Positions 21,264 to 32,892 of a DNA stretch of 64,000 nucleotides are shown one piece after another. The position numbers were made by a program, and so were the translations under genes. The notes beneath the pieces were generated by a model. It searched no databases. It saw only the letters and a program-made list of their open reading frames with translations, and was not told the DNA's origin. Position 1 is the first letter of the stretch. Each line of letters begins with the position of its first letter. The DNA is from Alloteropsis semialata (taxonomy: Eukaryota > Streptophyta > Magnoliopsida > Poales > Poaceae), in NCBI GenBank assembly GCA_004135705.1, contig CM014273.1, positions 48,090,085 to 48,154,084 of the forward strand, read 5' to 3'.

Positions 21264-21807
21264 TGTTGGGGAGCCATGAATTTGGCTAACTCCCGAAAGC
21301 TGCGAAGGGATGGCTAAGTTACCCCTTCGCTTGAACTAGCATTATTTCTTGCTTTTTCCCTCACTTAGGTCACTCAGTCGAAGAGCTCGGGAGAGCAAGA
21401 TGAGCGAAGGGGTGAGCGCCCACCCCTTCGCTCAGCGCGGGACCAGACGCAGGGTTGGAGGCAGGGACGGCCCACTAGCACGGATGAGCAGGGACGCGTG
21501 GCGCTTCTTCATAGACGCGTCGAGTCCCGGGAATCACGGAGGCCAGTACAAAGGAAGGAAATACCATTGTGCCCTCAGATATGCTGGGAATATAGTTGTT
21601 GTAAGGGCACTCGGTGTAAACTAGGCCCCTCCGGCGGCCTATAAAAGGAGGGGAGGAGAGCCCCGAGAGGCAGTTGGCCCGGGATTTGTAACCTAATTCC
21701 GTGCACATATAAATATATAAATTGAGCCTGTCGCTTATCGTGTGTCTCTCCCTCACTCGCTGCTCTCTCTCAATCTCAACCTGTTGGATTTCCCCAAAAT
21801 CCCAACA
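21264..21807 (+). repeat. Tat element 5' LTR
   Basis: 544 bp; differs from the 3' LTR by scattered substitutions and a 13-bp net indel (around 21504-21520), which shows an older insertion than the elements nested in it. Confidence 0.93.
21640..21648 (+). promoter_or_regulatory. TATA box in Tat 5' LTR
   Basis: TATAAAAGG about 165 bp before the LTR end. The same box is at 62152-62160 in the 3' LTR. Confidence 0.7.
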
Positions 21808-21808
21808 G

Positions 21809-21826
21809 TGGCGCCGTCCGTGGGGA
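21809..21826 (+). promoter_or_regulatory. Tat primer-binding site
   Basis: TGGCGCCGTCCGTGGGGA starts one base after the LTR; its reverse complement looks like a plant tRNA-Arg 3' end, as used by Tat elements. Confidence 0.8.
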
Positions 21827-21867
21827 TCGAACAACACTAGATCGAGAGAGTGGCCAAGAATAGCACC

Positions 21868-23820
21868 ATGCCTCCACCAAAAAGAAATCCGCCACCAACA
21901 AATACGACAGCAGGTGAATCTGTCCCAGATCCGATTGATCCAAACCAAAACGCATCAGAAACCCTCCCAACCCGCCCAGTAAACACAACAGCCGCAGCCA
22001 CAGAGAACAGCGACTCCACAGATGCTAGACGCAGCACTAGAATAGATCTGAACGCAAGAAAATAGCAAGAAGCAATCCAAAAGCAGATACAAGAATGGAA
22101 CGCAAAAGAGGCTGCACTGGCGGCGTAGAAAAAGAAAGCAGCAGCCAACGCTTCAACATCCCAAACTCAAGACGAGAGAAACCAAATCTCAAAGCTAGAA
22201 TCTCTGCAAAGGCAAGTTGAAGAAAAGAGAAGAGCAATAGAAGCTCTGAACGCCAAAAAGAAAGCAACCAGATTCAACCAAGAACTGCTAGAAGCTGAGG
22301 ATTTGCTAGCAAAACTAGATGAACAAATATTGGCACTCCAAAGTGACGAAGAACTACAAGAACAAGTACTGCCAGAGAGAATATTACCAACCAGACAAAC
22401 TATGCAAACAATCCAGCAAACACAACAACGCGAAGGCCCCAACGAGAATGGCTATGTGCAGCAAATAATAGATCCCATGTCTCCACTCTCAGCGGCACTC
22501 CAAGTACAGTCACGGCCAAAGGGCTTTAAGCCGCACAAACTGCCAACTTTCAACGGCCAGAATGATCCAAGGCAATTCCTCATGGCCTATGAGGCCGCGG
22601 TCACTTCAGCCGGAGGAAACGAAATGATATTGGCGAAATCATTTGCAATCGCCGCGAAGGGGATGGCGCAAGCATGGTTCTCAAGCCTAGAACCAGGATC
22701 TGTTTACAGCTGGGAAAGACTGAAAAACCTAATACTTCAGAATTTCAAAGGATTCCAATACAGCTTGAAGGGAGCAGCAGACTTGTTCAATTGCAAGCAA
22801 TTGAAAGATGAACCACTAGAAGCCTACATGAGGAGGTTTGTGGGATTAAGGGCACAGGCAGTAAATGTACCAGAAGCCACAGCAATTGAAGCAGCAATCA
22901 AAGGATTAGCAATAGGCCAGTGTGCGGCGAAATTGGCAAGAAAAAGGCCAAAAACACTAGACAAGCTATATGAAATTATGGAAAACTACTCACTCGCAGA
23001 CAGAGACCTTCGCAGGAGACAAGAAGAAAGAGATCAGTTCAGAGGCAAGAAAACTAAACAAGAGCAGCCGCAGTACGCTCAGAACCAATACTTTCAACCA
23101 AGGCAAAATTATGACACAAGATTCATAAATCAAATAGAACACTCAGACACAATGGCCGCAGAAATTGAACCGCGACAACCAAGTTATGACAACAAGAATG
23201 AACAAAGTCATAGAGGAGGCCGAGGGGGAAGAAACAACTTCTCGCAAAGAGGTGGCCGCGGAGGCCGCGAAGGTCAAGGAAGAGGCCGAGGGAGATCTAA
23301 CTACAGAAACCCAGCAGACCTATGGTGCACATATCATGGAAAAGGGGCAGGGCACACTACAAACTCATGCCCATACACAATAGCAAACAAGGAGAAGATC
23401 GAGAAGGAAAAAGAAGAATCAAAGCCGAAGCAAGTAAATCACACAACAAAACCAGAAAGCCAGGATAACTCCTGGTTACACCAGCCATATTGTCCCGTAA
23501 ACTACAGCATAGGCCCACTACACCCTTCGCTTATGTACAACCTACAAACACCCTTCGCGCAACAGTATCGATACCAAAACCAATCCCAAACAGCGAATCA
23601 GAACCAAATGCGATGGGCACAAGCAGGTCCTTCGCAACAAAACAACCAAGACAACCAAATCCCACCACCACCAAAACAAGAAAACGATGGTTTCGCAGTA
23701 AACAACATTCTCCCTATCACTGGCGGATCAGCAGGAACCATCCATACATCAAAAAGGCAAAGAAAGGATTGGGAGCGAAGGGTTAATCATGTATCAAATG
23801 GAACCCAGTTAAAGTCGGAT
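21868..23820 (+). pseudogene. Tat gag (two amber stops near the N-terminus)
   Basis: ATG at 21868 (MPPPKRNPPP) begins a frame that stays open to 24642 apart from TAG codons at 22063 and 22126. Gag forms the particle and packages element RNA. The order is a Pro-rich N-terminus, a long charged coiled coil (about 22070-22380, LESLQRQVEEKRRAI), the retrotransposon gag domain (22530-23010, LPTFNGQNDPRQFL, KGMAQAWFSSLEPGS, FNCKQLKDEPLEAYMRRF), an RG-rich RNA-binding stretch (23200-23310) and a CX..H..C zinc-knuckle-like block near 23323. Both ambers replace probable Gln codons (CAG to TAG). Confidence 0.88.
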
Positions 23821-26800
23821 TACAGCCATACCCCAATAACGTTTACCCAGCAAGACCTAAAGTTGGCTGACTACCCACACGAAGACCCCTTCGTAATCAA
23901 CGCAAACATAGGAAAGAATACACACTACGTTGGAGGAAACAACGTCTCAAGAATCTTAGTTGATGGAGGCAGTTCAGCAGACATACTATTCTCATACGCA
24001 TTCAACAGCATGAAAATTGGCGCAGACAAGTTAGAAAAAGCAGAAAGACCACTATATGGCTTTGGGGGAAAAAGGATTGAAGCACTAGGAAAGATAACAC
24101 TATGGGTATACTTTGGATCCCCAGAAAAATACAGAGCAGAGAAAATAACATTCGACGTAGTCGACATCGATTACCCTTACAACGCAATTTTCGGACGAGG
24201 GTTCATCAACAAATTTTCAGCAGCCATTCATCACGGCTATCTTTGCATGAAAATGCCATCACACAATGGCATCATAACAGTGTATGGCAATCAGGATGAA
24301 GCGCGAAGGGCTGAGGGAAATGTAAACTCAGACCACAAACATATCCATGTCATTGAGGAAGCAGCATCACAAACATCACAAAAGCAAGAGAAAATCATCA
24401 AAGAAAAAGCAACCCCTTCGGGAGATACGAAAACAGTGCCCATCTGCAAGGACACTCCAGACAAAACGGTGATAATAGGAACGGAGTTAACACCTGACGA
24501 AGAGAAAAGACTAATCAAGCTCCTCAGAAACAACAGTGATGTTTTTGCATGGTCATCGAATGACCTCAAAGGAGTCAGTCGAGATATAGCAGAGCACTCC
24601 CTCAATGTTGACCCAAGCTACCCACCAAAGAAACAGAAATAAAGAAAGATGTCTCCCAACAGAATAATAGCAGCGAAGGCAGAAGTGCAGAGGCTCCTAA
24701 TAGCAAATGTTATCAGGCCAGTCCAGTATCCAGAGTAGCTTGCAAATACAGTTCTTGTGCCCAAGAAAAATGAAAAAATGAGAATGTGCATAGACTTCAC
24801 AACATTGAACAAAGCATGTCCAAAAGGCGACTTCCCACTACCAAGAATAGATGCACTTGTTGACTCAGCAGCAGGATGTGAACTACTCTCACTCCTTGAT
24901 TGTTTCTCCGGTTACCATCAAATTTGGATGAAGAAAGAAGATGAAGAAAAAACAAGCTTCACAACCCCCTTCGGAACATTCTATTTTATCAGAATAGCTG
25001 AGGGGCTGAGATATGCAGGATGCACTTTCGTCAGGATGATGTCAACGATATTCGCAGACCAACTAGACAAAAACATATCAATCTATGTGGATGATGTGGT
25101 CGTAAGGAGCAAAAGGGCAGAAGACCACCCCTCAGATCTGATCGAAACATTCGCCAATCTGAGAAGCTCAGGGCTAAAGCTAAACCCCGACAAGTGTGCA
25201 TTCAGAGTCAAAAAGGGAAAGTTACTAGGATGCATCGTGTCACGAAGGGGAATAGAGGCCAACCCGGAAAAAGCAGATGCGATAAAAAACATGAAAAGCC
25301 CAACATCAAGAAGGGATGTGCAGAAACTGACAGGGAGAATAGCAGCTTTAAACAGATTCATTGCAAAATCTGCAGAAAGAAGCTTACCATTCTTCAAAGT
25401 CTTAAGAGGATCAGCAAATTTTGAGTGGGGTCAAGAGCAACAGAATGCTTTTGAGGAACTAAAACAATACCTGAAGCAGATGACCGCACTAACAAGTCCA
25501 ACACCAAGGGTACAATTGCTACTATACATAGCAGCAACCCCCCTCGCTGTAAGCGCCGTGCTAATAGAAGAGAAAGAAGATGCGAAGGATGAGCAAACAA
25601 TGACAAAAATAGAACAAGTACCAATATACTTTGTATCCGAGGCATTGTCGGGATCAAAGTGCAACTACTCAGAGATAGAGAAACTAGCCTATGCAATCCT
25701 CATGGAATCAAGAAAATTGAGACACTACTTTCAAGCCCACCATATCACAGTACCAACCAACTACCCGTTAAGGGACATCTTTGAAAACAAAGAATCCTCA
25801 GGAAGAATAGCAAAATGGGCAGCAAAGCTCGCTGAGTACACAATAGATTTCATTCACAGAAGTGCAGTAAAGTCTCAAGTATTGGCAGATTTTATAGCAG
25901 AATGGGTACCAGCAAGAAATGAAATGGGAGAAGAGATAAAAGAACAAGTCTGGACCATATATTGTGATGGAGCCTGGGGAGAGGCTGGGGCTGGTGTCGC
26001 AGCAATAATCACATCGCCAGCAGGAAACAAAATCAGATACGCTGCAAGATTATGCTTTCCAAGCACAAACAATGTTGCAGAATATGAAGCCATACTACTA
26101 GGCCTTCGCAAGGCAAGAATGCTGGGCGCAAAGAGAGCAATTCTGAATTCAGACTCAGAAGTTGTAAAAGAACAAGTTGAAAAGAACTACAAGGCAAACA
26201 AGGAAATGTACAAATATATGACAGCTGTAAGAGCACTTGAAAATCATTTTACGGGCTTCACAGTAAAAAAGATACCAAGAAGTGAGAACAACGAAGCCGA
26301 TGCCTTGGCAAAGAATGCAGCAAGGGGCGAAACTCTGCCACCAGATGTATTCTATGAAACACTGAAACAGCCATCGCCAAGAGCAGAATGCCAGATATTG
26401 CACATAAACAACAATGAGAGCGAAGATTGGCGAGCGACCATCATTGCATTCATTAATGGAACATATGAACCATTCGATGAAGATGAGAGAAAGAGACTCA
26501 CCCAAAGAACAAGAAATTACAAAGTCCTAAACGGAGAACTATACAAATCCGACGTATGCAAACCCTGGCTAAAGTGTGTAACAAATAGCGAAGGCCAAAA
26601 CATAATCAAAGAAGTACACAAAGGGTTCTGCGGATCTCACACAGGACCAAGAGCAACAGCTGGAAATATATTCAGGCAAGGATTCTACTGGCCAACAGCT
26701 CTCGACGACACAAAAGAACATATAAGAAGATGCAAAAATTGCCAATTCCTGGCAAACAACTCTCAGAGACCCTCATTCATCACTCAACTAATAACACCAT

Positions 26801-27788
26801 CATGGCCCTTACAGCATTGGGGCATCGACTTGGTAGGACCACTTCCTCCCGCCCAAGGAAACCTAAGATTTGCAGCCATAGCAGTTGAATACTTCACAAA
26901 ATGGATAGAGGCAAAGCCGTTAGCAACAATAACATCAAAGACAGTTCAAAAGTTCGTATGGCAAAATATAATATGCAGATTCGGCACACCAAAAGAAATA
27001 ACAGTGGACAATGGCAAACAGTTCGACAGCGACACATTCAAAGAATTTTGCTCAACTCTAGGCATCAAAATATGTTTCGCGTCAGTATATCACCCTCAAT
27101 CCAATGGAGCAGTGGAAAGGGCGAATGGGATAATATTGAAGGGCATAGCCAAATGCCTAGAAGGACTCCCAAAGGGCTAATGGGTCGAAGAGATGACAAG
27201 GGTGGTCTGGTCACATAACACAACCTTATCAAGGGCAACTAAGTTCACCCCGTTCAAACTGTTATTTGGAGATGAAGCAGTGTTACCAGCAGAAGTCCTC
27301 TTCGGATCTCCAAGAACCTTAAATGCAACTTCAGAGCATGAAGATAACAGATCACACAAGAAAAAAAATAGAAGAACAAAGACTCATTGCTACACAAAAC
27401 CTACAGAACTACCAGACGGAAACAGAAATGAGTCCTCTTCGGATCTCCAAGAACCTTAAATGCAACTTCAGAGCATGAAGATAACAGATCACACAAGGAA
27501 GAAATTGAAGAACAAAGACTCATTGCTACACAAAACCTACAGCACTACCAGACAGAAACAAGGAAATGGAGAAACAAGAAGATAGCCGTAAAAGAAATAA
27601 ATCTAGGAGACTTCGTTCTAAAGAGAAAAGCAGGCGCTGACAAAGCAGGAAAGCTGCAAGCTAAGTGGGAAGGACCCTACCTCGTAAAAGAATCAAATAG
27701 ACTAGGATCCTACAGACTACAAGATATGGATGGAAAAGAACTGCCGCATTCATGGAACGCGGACAGTTTGCAAAAGTACTATCCATGA
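23821..27788 (+). pseudogene. Tat pol: protease, RT, two RNase H domains, integrase
   Basis: Continues in the gag frame. Protease active site DGGSSADILF near 23960. RT at 24650-25390 with CIDFTTLNKACPK and the YVDD catalytic box at 25084. The first RNase H (25400-25900) is degenerate at its catalytic start. The second, archaeal-type RNase H (25940-26330) has CDGA, AEYEA and SDSE acidic residues. Integrase (26560-27788) has the HHCC-like finger and the D, D, E blocks IDLVGP, VDNGKQF and GAVERANG. Breaks: TAA at 24640, TAG at 24736 (Trp expected), TAA at 27178, and a 137-bp tandem duplication at 27294-27567 that shifts frame. The tail resumes and ends at TGA 27786-27788. Confidence 0.88.
27294..27567 (+). 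repeat. 137-bp tandem duplication inside Tat integrase
   Basis: The block beginning AGTCCTCTTCGGATCTCC at 27294 repeats at 27431. 137 is not a multiple of 3, so the duplication breaks the integrase frame. The copies differ at several sites, for example AAGAAAAAAAATAG against AAGGAAGAAATTG. Confidence 0.85.
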
Positions 27789-29200
27789 GCATAAACGCTT
27801 AGGAAAAGTATCTTCTAGATTTTCATAGTTTCTTTTATATTTTCAAGATTTATGTACTCTTTAAATTTCTCCGGGAGCTGCACTCTTTTCCTCACAGGGG
27901 ACCCTTCATTTAGGATCTAAGCTATCCGAAGGGGTGAGGTTTTTAACGAGGAAGATTCTCATGTAACCCATTTACTACGGAAATATAAGTAGTACCCCCG
28001 CAAACGAACACTATGGACTTGTTGAAAAGTCACGTACACTGAAAAGTATGTGACCTTATCAAAGAAAGAAAAAAAAGAAGAACGAAAGTCGACAAGCTAT
28101 AGCATAGCATGCAAGCTTGTCAGACTTCAACTCAAGTAAAATAGACAGAGGGCAAGAACCCAAGTCTCAAAAAGGCTCATGAGGCCTTCGCATCCCAAAG
28201 AGTGGGTACAATATAAAACCCATCTCAAAAAGGATCGTGAGGCCTTCGCAACACAGCTCACAAAGACTTGCGAGGCTATGTAAAAAAGTCTCCTGAAACC
28301 CTCGCATCCCAAAGAAAGCGTGATACAAACACATCAAAAAACTTATCCTGAACCTTCCACAGCAAGCGTAAAGGATACTATAAAAAGATTCAACCCTTGA
28401 GGCCTTCATAAAGGAAAATTTCATCTTTATCAAATCAGTGCCGTTACAAATACAAAACTGTCTCGAAAGACAGAACATAAAGAATAACAAAGATATCAGC
28501 TGTCACAACAACAGCCAGATAGAGTTGCAGGCATCACAAAAGCTACAAACAGAACCAGCTTGGTTCACATGAACTCATCGCAAGCTCTCTTCTAGCTGCA
28601 GCGAAACCTAACAAAAGTTACAAGGCCAAAAGAAATAATCAGGCTAGCCCCTACGTTCACTCGAATTTGGACTGGTTACACGTCAAAACGACGAGCAAAC
28701 ACCAGAAACAAGAATAAATATCATAGGAGCACTCAGACGCTGATCAACTCTTGGCCCAGTCGCAAGCACTCTTCTAGCTCCATCGATGAAAGACGCAAAC
28801 TCTCTCAAACTCTGGAGGACGAACCAACCACCAAACAAGGGCCATTGGAAAGTTCAGAAAACACCACGTATGCACTCCACAAGCAAAGGCAAACTCGCAG
28901 GCAATTTATAGAGATGAACGATATGGGAACCCGTGACCCCTGCCTCGCTACAGAGAACCCGTGAACTCGATCACGGAGTCACAGTATGCACAAAAAGACA
29001 AAACTAAAGGACAGTCACGAATCCAAAAAAAGAACAAGTGACAATACAATACATTTTCAAAAAGTAGAAAGCATGAAAAACAAGCACATGATGACAGGGC
29101 AGATAAGATCGTCGCGTCCACATCAAAATAATACGTACTTCTTACAGCACAAAGGCTAGGGGCTACGCCCAGAAAAAACAGTTCCAATCATTCTACAAAA
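27789..29200. other. Tat region between pol and antisense gene end
   Basis: No sense ORF. 28150-28400 holds imperfect repeats around GAGGCCTTCGCATCCCAAAG and CTCAAAAAGG. 28400-29190 is AC-rich and probably the 3' UTR of the antisense gene. Confidence 0.45.
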
Positions 29201-29317
29201 TCAACAAGAAGATTCATCACAAACCCTATCAGCCAATTCTGATATCAAGTTAACAACAACTCCATCAATAATCTCATTAGCCATTCTCCGAAGAGTATCA
29301 GCATCAGGAACTAATCC
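29201..29317 (-). pseudogene. Last exon of the Tat antisense gene
   Basis: On the minus strand an acceptor TTTTGTTCAG ends at 29318, followed by 38 open codons (GLVPDADTLRRMANEIIDG...) to TGA at 29201-29203. The open frame, the good acceptor and its position just beyond the twice-interrupted exon make it the likely C-terminus of the antisense gene. Confidence 0.55.
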
Positions 29318-29389
29318 CTGAACAAAACAAAAAGGAGAAGCACAATCAATAACTAAGAACTGTTTCCATTATACACAAGTTCATCTTCT

Positions 29390-29411
29390 ACTGAATCTTT
29401 AGCTAGATATG
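29390..29411 (-). pseudogene. Fragment of antisense exon left of the Athila-like insertion
   Basis: Continues in frame from 37485-37545 once the ATATG-flanked element is excluded (LAKDSVEDEL). A possible donor CTT/GTGTAT near 29387-29389 would join the last exon in phase 0. Confidence 0.5.
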
Positions 29412-29585
29412 TGTTGGCGCTTGTTAAGTCATGAATATCTTGTAACGCCAACATGATAAAATAAAATAAACTAGCAATAATCAGTAGGATTTGGTTTCAA
29501 ATAACGTAGTTCCACTTGTACATGGAGATTATTTGGTTCCAGGAGATATGGGCCAAAAGATGAAGCAAAACAGGACAAAGCCCAG

Positions 29586-30018
29586 GTCGCCCGACCTTCC
29601 CTGGTCGGCCGACCTGGCTTGGTGACAAATTGAGCCCAACTTCGGCCATGCAAACGAAGCACAAGCACATGTCATCCAAAGCGTTGAATCAATGACGGTT
29701 ACATCCAAGGGATTACAAGGAGGATAAGGAGAAGCACATGGATTGATGGACCCACATGAGAATCAAGATTTACTCCTAGAGTATATACCCAGCTTCCAAG
29801 TGTACCAGGGCCCATATTGCAGACACTCAGAATAAGAACGAGACAAGAAGCTCCTGGACCAGGTCGGCCGACCGGCCTGGGTCGGCCGACCCAGTCTCAA
29901 GGCCGTTGAGCCTCCGCCTTCTATCACGCGTCAACACCGCCTCCAGAAGATCATCCACACCGTGCACATCTTCAGTCGGTGCATCTGAGGGTCGGGCGAC
30001 GTCAAGGAGTCGGCCGAC
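29586..30018. repeat. Paired GTCGGCCGAC palindromes in the 5' LTR
   Basis: Three pairs of 10-bp palindromes, at 29586/29604, 29863/29881 and 29991/30009, each exactly 18 bp start to start with unrelated 8-bp spacers. The first member of pairs one and three has one changed base. Confidence 0.9.
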
Positions 30019-30079
30019 TCAGGAGTGGGTCCACTCGTCCTCAACCGCTTTGTATCGGCCCTGAACCGCCTTCTAGTGC

Positions 30080-30088
30080 TATAAATAG
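30080..30088 (+). promoter_or_regulatory. TATA box in Athila-like 5' LTR
   Basis: TATAAATAG, 62 bp after the last palindrome pair; the 3' LTR has the same box at 36513-36521. Confidence 0.7.
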
Positions 30089-31063
30089 ATGGCCATCGCC
30101 TCCTGTACAATACACACCAGAAGGAAGAGCTCCATTAGCTACAAGTTATAGTCTTAGTTAGTAGTGAAGTAGTTCTAGGAGTTGAGCTTCTACGGGTTTC
30201 CGAAGGAGTCTTGGTAAGCCTAGATCTTAGAGCTCAGTTATCTTTTATCCTCTGCTTATTTGTAAGACTTAGAGCTTTAATAGAAATGCTATCCTGCTTA
30301 TGTTACTTGACTTATAGTCTTGTGTGTTCATCATATGAGATGTATGTCTTGCACCTTAGTCTAGCTGATACATGTTATGGCAATGGCCCAGTGTACCACA
30401 AGGTTGCTCTGTCTAGGTGGACAATAGATAGAGTTGTATTTCATATAGTAAGCGTGGTGTTTGGTATATGGAATAACATTGGGGATACCCTTCTCCACGT
30501 ATTAAGAGGTAGGCGGCAGGTGGTGACAGGCCCTTGTCTGTCCCTTGTAATCCTCGCCGTTCGGGTTCGGGCGTTTGCAGGCCTTTGTGATAAACATCGT
30601 GACAGTACCCTTGGATGAGGGGATCCCACGACTCCTCGATTTATCCTCTAACATGAGTCCCTTACTAAGCTTGTATATGATACACTTGTAATGAATGTAA
30701 CCCTTATGTAGGAAGCACATAGAATCCCTAGTTCTCTTTTAGGACCTTCATATTGACTAGACTTATATAATGAGCAATGAAATCTTCTGTGTGTCACCAT
30801 CCCAAATTCTTCCTATCATGTTATCTCCTGTTCTAGTCTTGGTATGTTGATTGTGATATAGTTGATGCATTGGAAGACATAGTACTTTGCCATACGCTTT
30901 CCCTGAGGAATTAAATACGATACTCTGGAATACTCCCAGGTGAAATGCTACAATGTACTTCTGTGCGCTTGCAGAACTTATGTAACGCTAAGATTTATAT
31001 TAAGGCATCTCTAGTTCCATCACTCATGTAGTGGTGACGTTAAGAAATGCCAACAAGCATTTC

Positions 31064-31081
31064 TGGCGCCGTTGCCGGGGA
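31064..31081 (+). promoter_or_regulatory. Primer-binding site (tRNA-Asp type)
   Basis: TGGCGCCGTTGCCGGGGA, 8 nt after the LTR, complementary to the 3' end of plant tRNA-Asp. Confidence 0.85.
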
Positions 31082-31230
31082 AAGCATTGGCAAAAGAATG
31101 TGTTAACCTCTGTATTAACTTTATGTCACAATTAAATGCCAGCGTCTAGACAGGTTTACCCTTGTTCTGTTTCTCTTCGTGTGAAACAGAATAGTACATC
31201 ATCAATTCGCCAAATCACCCTTGCACCAAC

Positions 31231-31746
31231 ATGGCAACTGAATCCTTGATGATCGATTCAACGTACATTACCATGGTGCAAGCTAAGCCATTCAGCGAAA
31301 TGGCTACAGCAGACGCAGCAGAACATCTCCGACACTTCTCAGCAATATGCAGTCGACTAGCAGGAGAGGCAATGCAATGGTTATTCCCGTTCTCATTAGC
31401 AGGTAGGACATTGCAATGGTACTACAACCATCAGGCAAAGATGGATTCCTGGCAGAAGTGCAGAGAACTATTCCTAGCACATGACTGGAACCCGTCCCAG
31501 CAAGGAATAAGTTCGTATACAATACCTGCCAAGAGAAAGGTAAATGATCTAAGTGCTAGATTCCATGCCCTGTCAGTCACTGTGAAAAACCAGCTACACT
31601 TAAGCAAAGTTCTCGAGGCCCAGTCAGCCCATCTGGCTGCTGTGGTACAAGAAACCAGTCGGGAGATTTTGGCTAATCATGCAGGAAACAAGAAAGAATC
31701 AAACCAAAAGCATGACGGGCCGGAAATCAAGGTCATTTATGGATGA
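31231..31746 (+). pseudogene. Truncated gag (Athila/Tat type)
   Basis: 171 codons. VQAKPFSEMATADAAEHLRH, the LFPFSLAGRTLQWYYN block and SWQKCRELFL are the core of plant gypsy gag, but the linker between the first two blocks and the part after FL are shortened compared with full gag. No zinc knuckle or protease follows; stops begin at 31744. It probably makes no working particle, and any Gag function would come from a partner element. Confidence 0.7.
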
Positions 31747-31749
31747 AAG

Positions 31750-32200
31750 CCGCAAAGACCACCCGTCACTAACAGTGAGCCACTCCTGCCCCTGCCCAAA
31801 GAGTTTGTACAAGGTGTCAAGGCTCTAAACGCGACAACACCAACAACGCCTTGTGTCAAGAAAACCGAACAGGACTGGCGTCGCAAAGCTCCCGCATCAT
31901 CTTTAGATGCGGAAGAAAGCTCATCAAACTAAATCATATCCCGGAGACGTCTGCACTCGACGGACGAAAAATAACGAATCCTCACCGACAGGTAAATCGG
32001 TATGTATCCCATATTTATTTCACAATGCATATCTATTTGTTCAAGCATGTTTGAAATCTCGCAAATCATTGCATTTGAATCCGTAAACTTTGGAGCCATC
32101 TATAAGAATTTTCCTTGGATACCTGGCCACCCTCACTCATTCCAACCAGCATTCATCTCATCTTTGAACCGTGTGCCACCCTACAAAAGCATAGCCCGAA
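31750..32200 (+). other. Non-coding stretch of the Athila-like element
   Basis: No open frame of note. Remnants of gag-like sequence cannot be followed beyond about 31750. Confidence 0.4.
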
Positions 32201-32215
32201 CCTAGCTATGGCTTG

Positions 32216-32498
32216 GTCGGCCGACCGTGGCACGTCGGCCGACTCCAAAGTTTGGCCTTTGCGAGCATTCAAACATCATCATACCCCACCATAGACATAC
32301 ATCACATCTTTCAAAGGGGGGATTCAATGGTGTCCATCACCACTCGGCCGACCAGCTCATGTCGCCCGACTCGTGGCTCCCTCTTTTGCAAAGGTTTCAA
32401 CCAATTTACGGGAGCCAGGGTATCCAACGCACTCGTGATCAAAGCCTGGCCTAATTGACTCGACGGGAGGGTCGGCCGACCCCACATGGTCGGCCGAT
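32216..32498. repeat. Paired GTCGGCCGAC palindromes upstream of the internal TATA box
   Basis: Three more pairs with the same 18-bp spacing: 32216/32234, 32343/32361 (CTCGGCCGAC and GTCGCCCGAC) and 32471/32489. Spacers differ from those in the LTRs, so this is not simply a copied LTR piece. Confidence 0.9.
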
Positions 32499-32515
32499 CA
32501 AGGGTGAGCTCCGGC

Positions 32516-32524
32516 TATAAAAAG
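32516..32524 (+). promoter_or_regulatory. Candidate internal TATA box for the second ORF
   Basis: TATAAAAAG in a GGCTATAAAAAGCC context, 18 bp after the last palindrome pair and about 370 bp before the ORF start. A pyrimidine-rich tract ending TTTGTGCAG at 32880-32888 directly before GCATCATG suggests a spliced leader. Confidence 0.5.
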
Positions 32525-32892
32525 CCTTGGCCAGGTGCTTGCTCTCTTCGCCCCAACCCGAGCTGCGTTTCGCCCTCGGAGTTCTCTTCTCCCTCTGATA
32601 AATTCTCAAGTATTTAGCTCCTTAGTTTGGATTCAATAAAAAAAACCAAGTAAAAAATGGATTTCATTTCTGCATAACGGTGTTGTTCTTCTTATGCTTA
32701 AGATCTTGAACGTGTTGTGGAGGTTCCTAAGCCCCGCAAGAATGCCTGTTTGTGGTGTGCTATAACCCACAAGAACAATTTTGTGGAGGCAACCACGCCC
32801 CACAAGAATGACTAACTCTTGGACGACTAACCCACTAACACTAATCCTTTTGTCTTCCAAGTGTCGTTCTTGTTGCTCTTTGTGCAGGCATC

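Larger units (their letters stand above)
29412..31055 (+). repeat. Athila-like element 5' LTR
   Basis: 1644 bp; contains three GTCGGCCGAC palindrome pairs and a TATA box. Confidence 0.93.

Noticed and set aside
23165..23383. Second frame inside Tat gag
   Set aside because: Overlaps the RG-rich gag segment in another frame; openness follows from purine-rich composition.
29586..30018. Repeated GTCGGCCGAC read as a CRISPR-like array
   Set aside because: Repeats are 10-bp palindromes in pairs within a plant LTR, not a regular repeat-spacer array.
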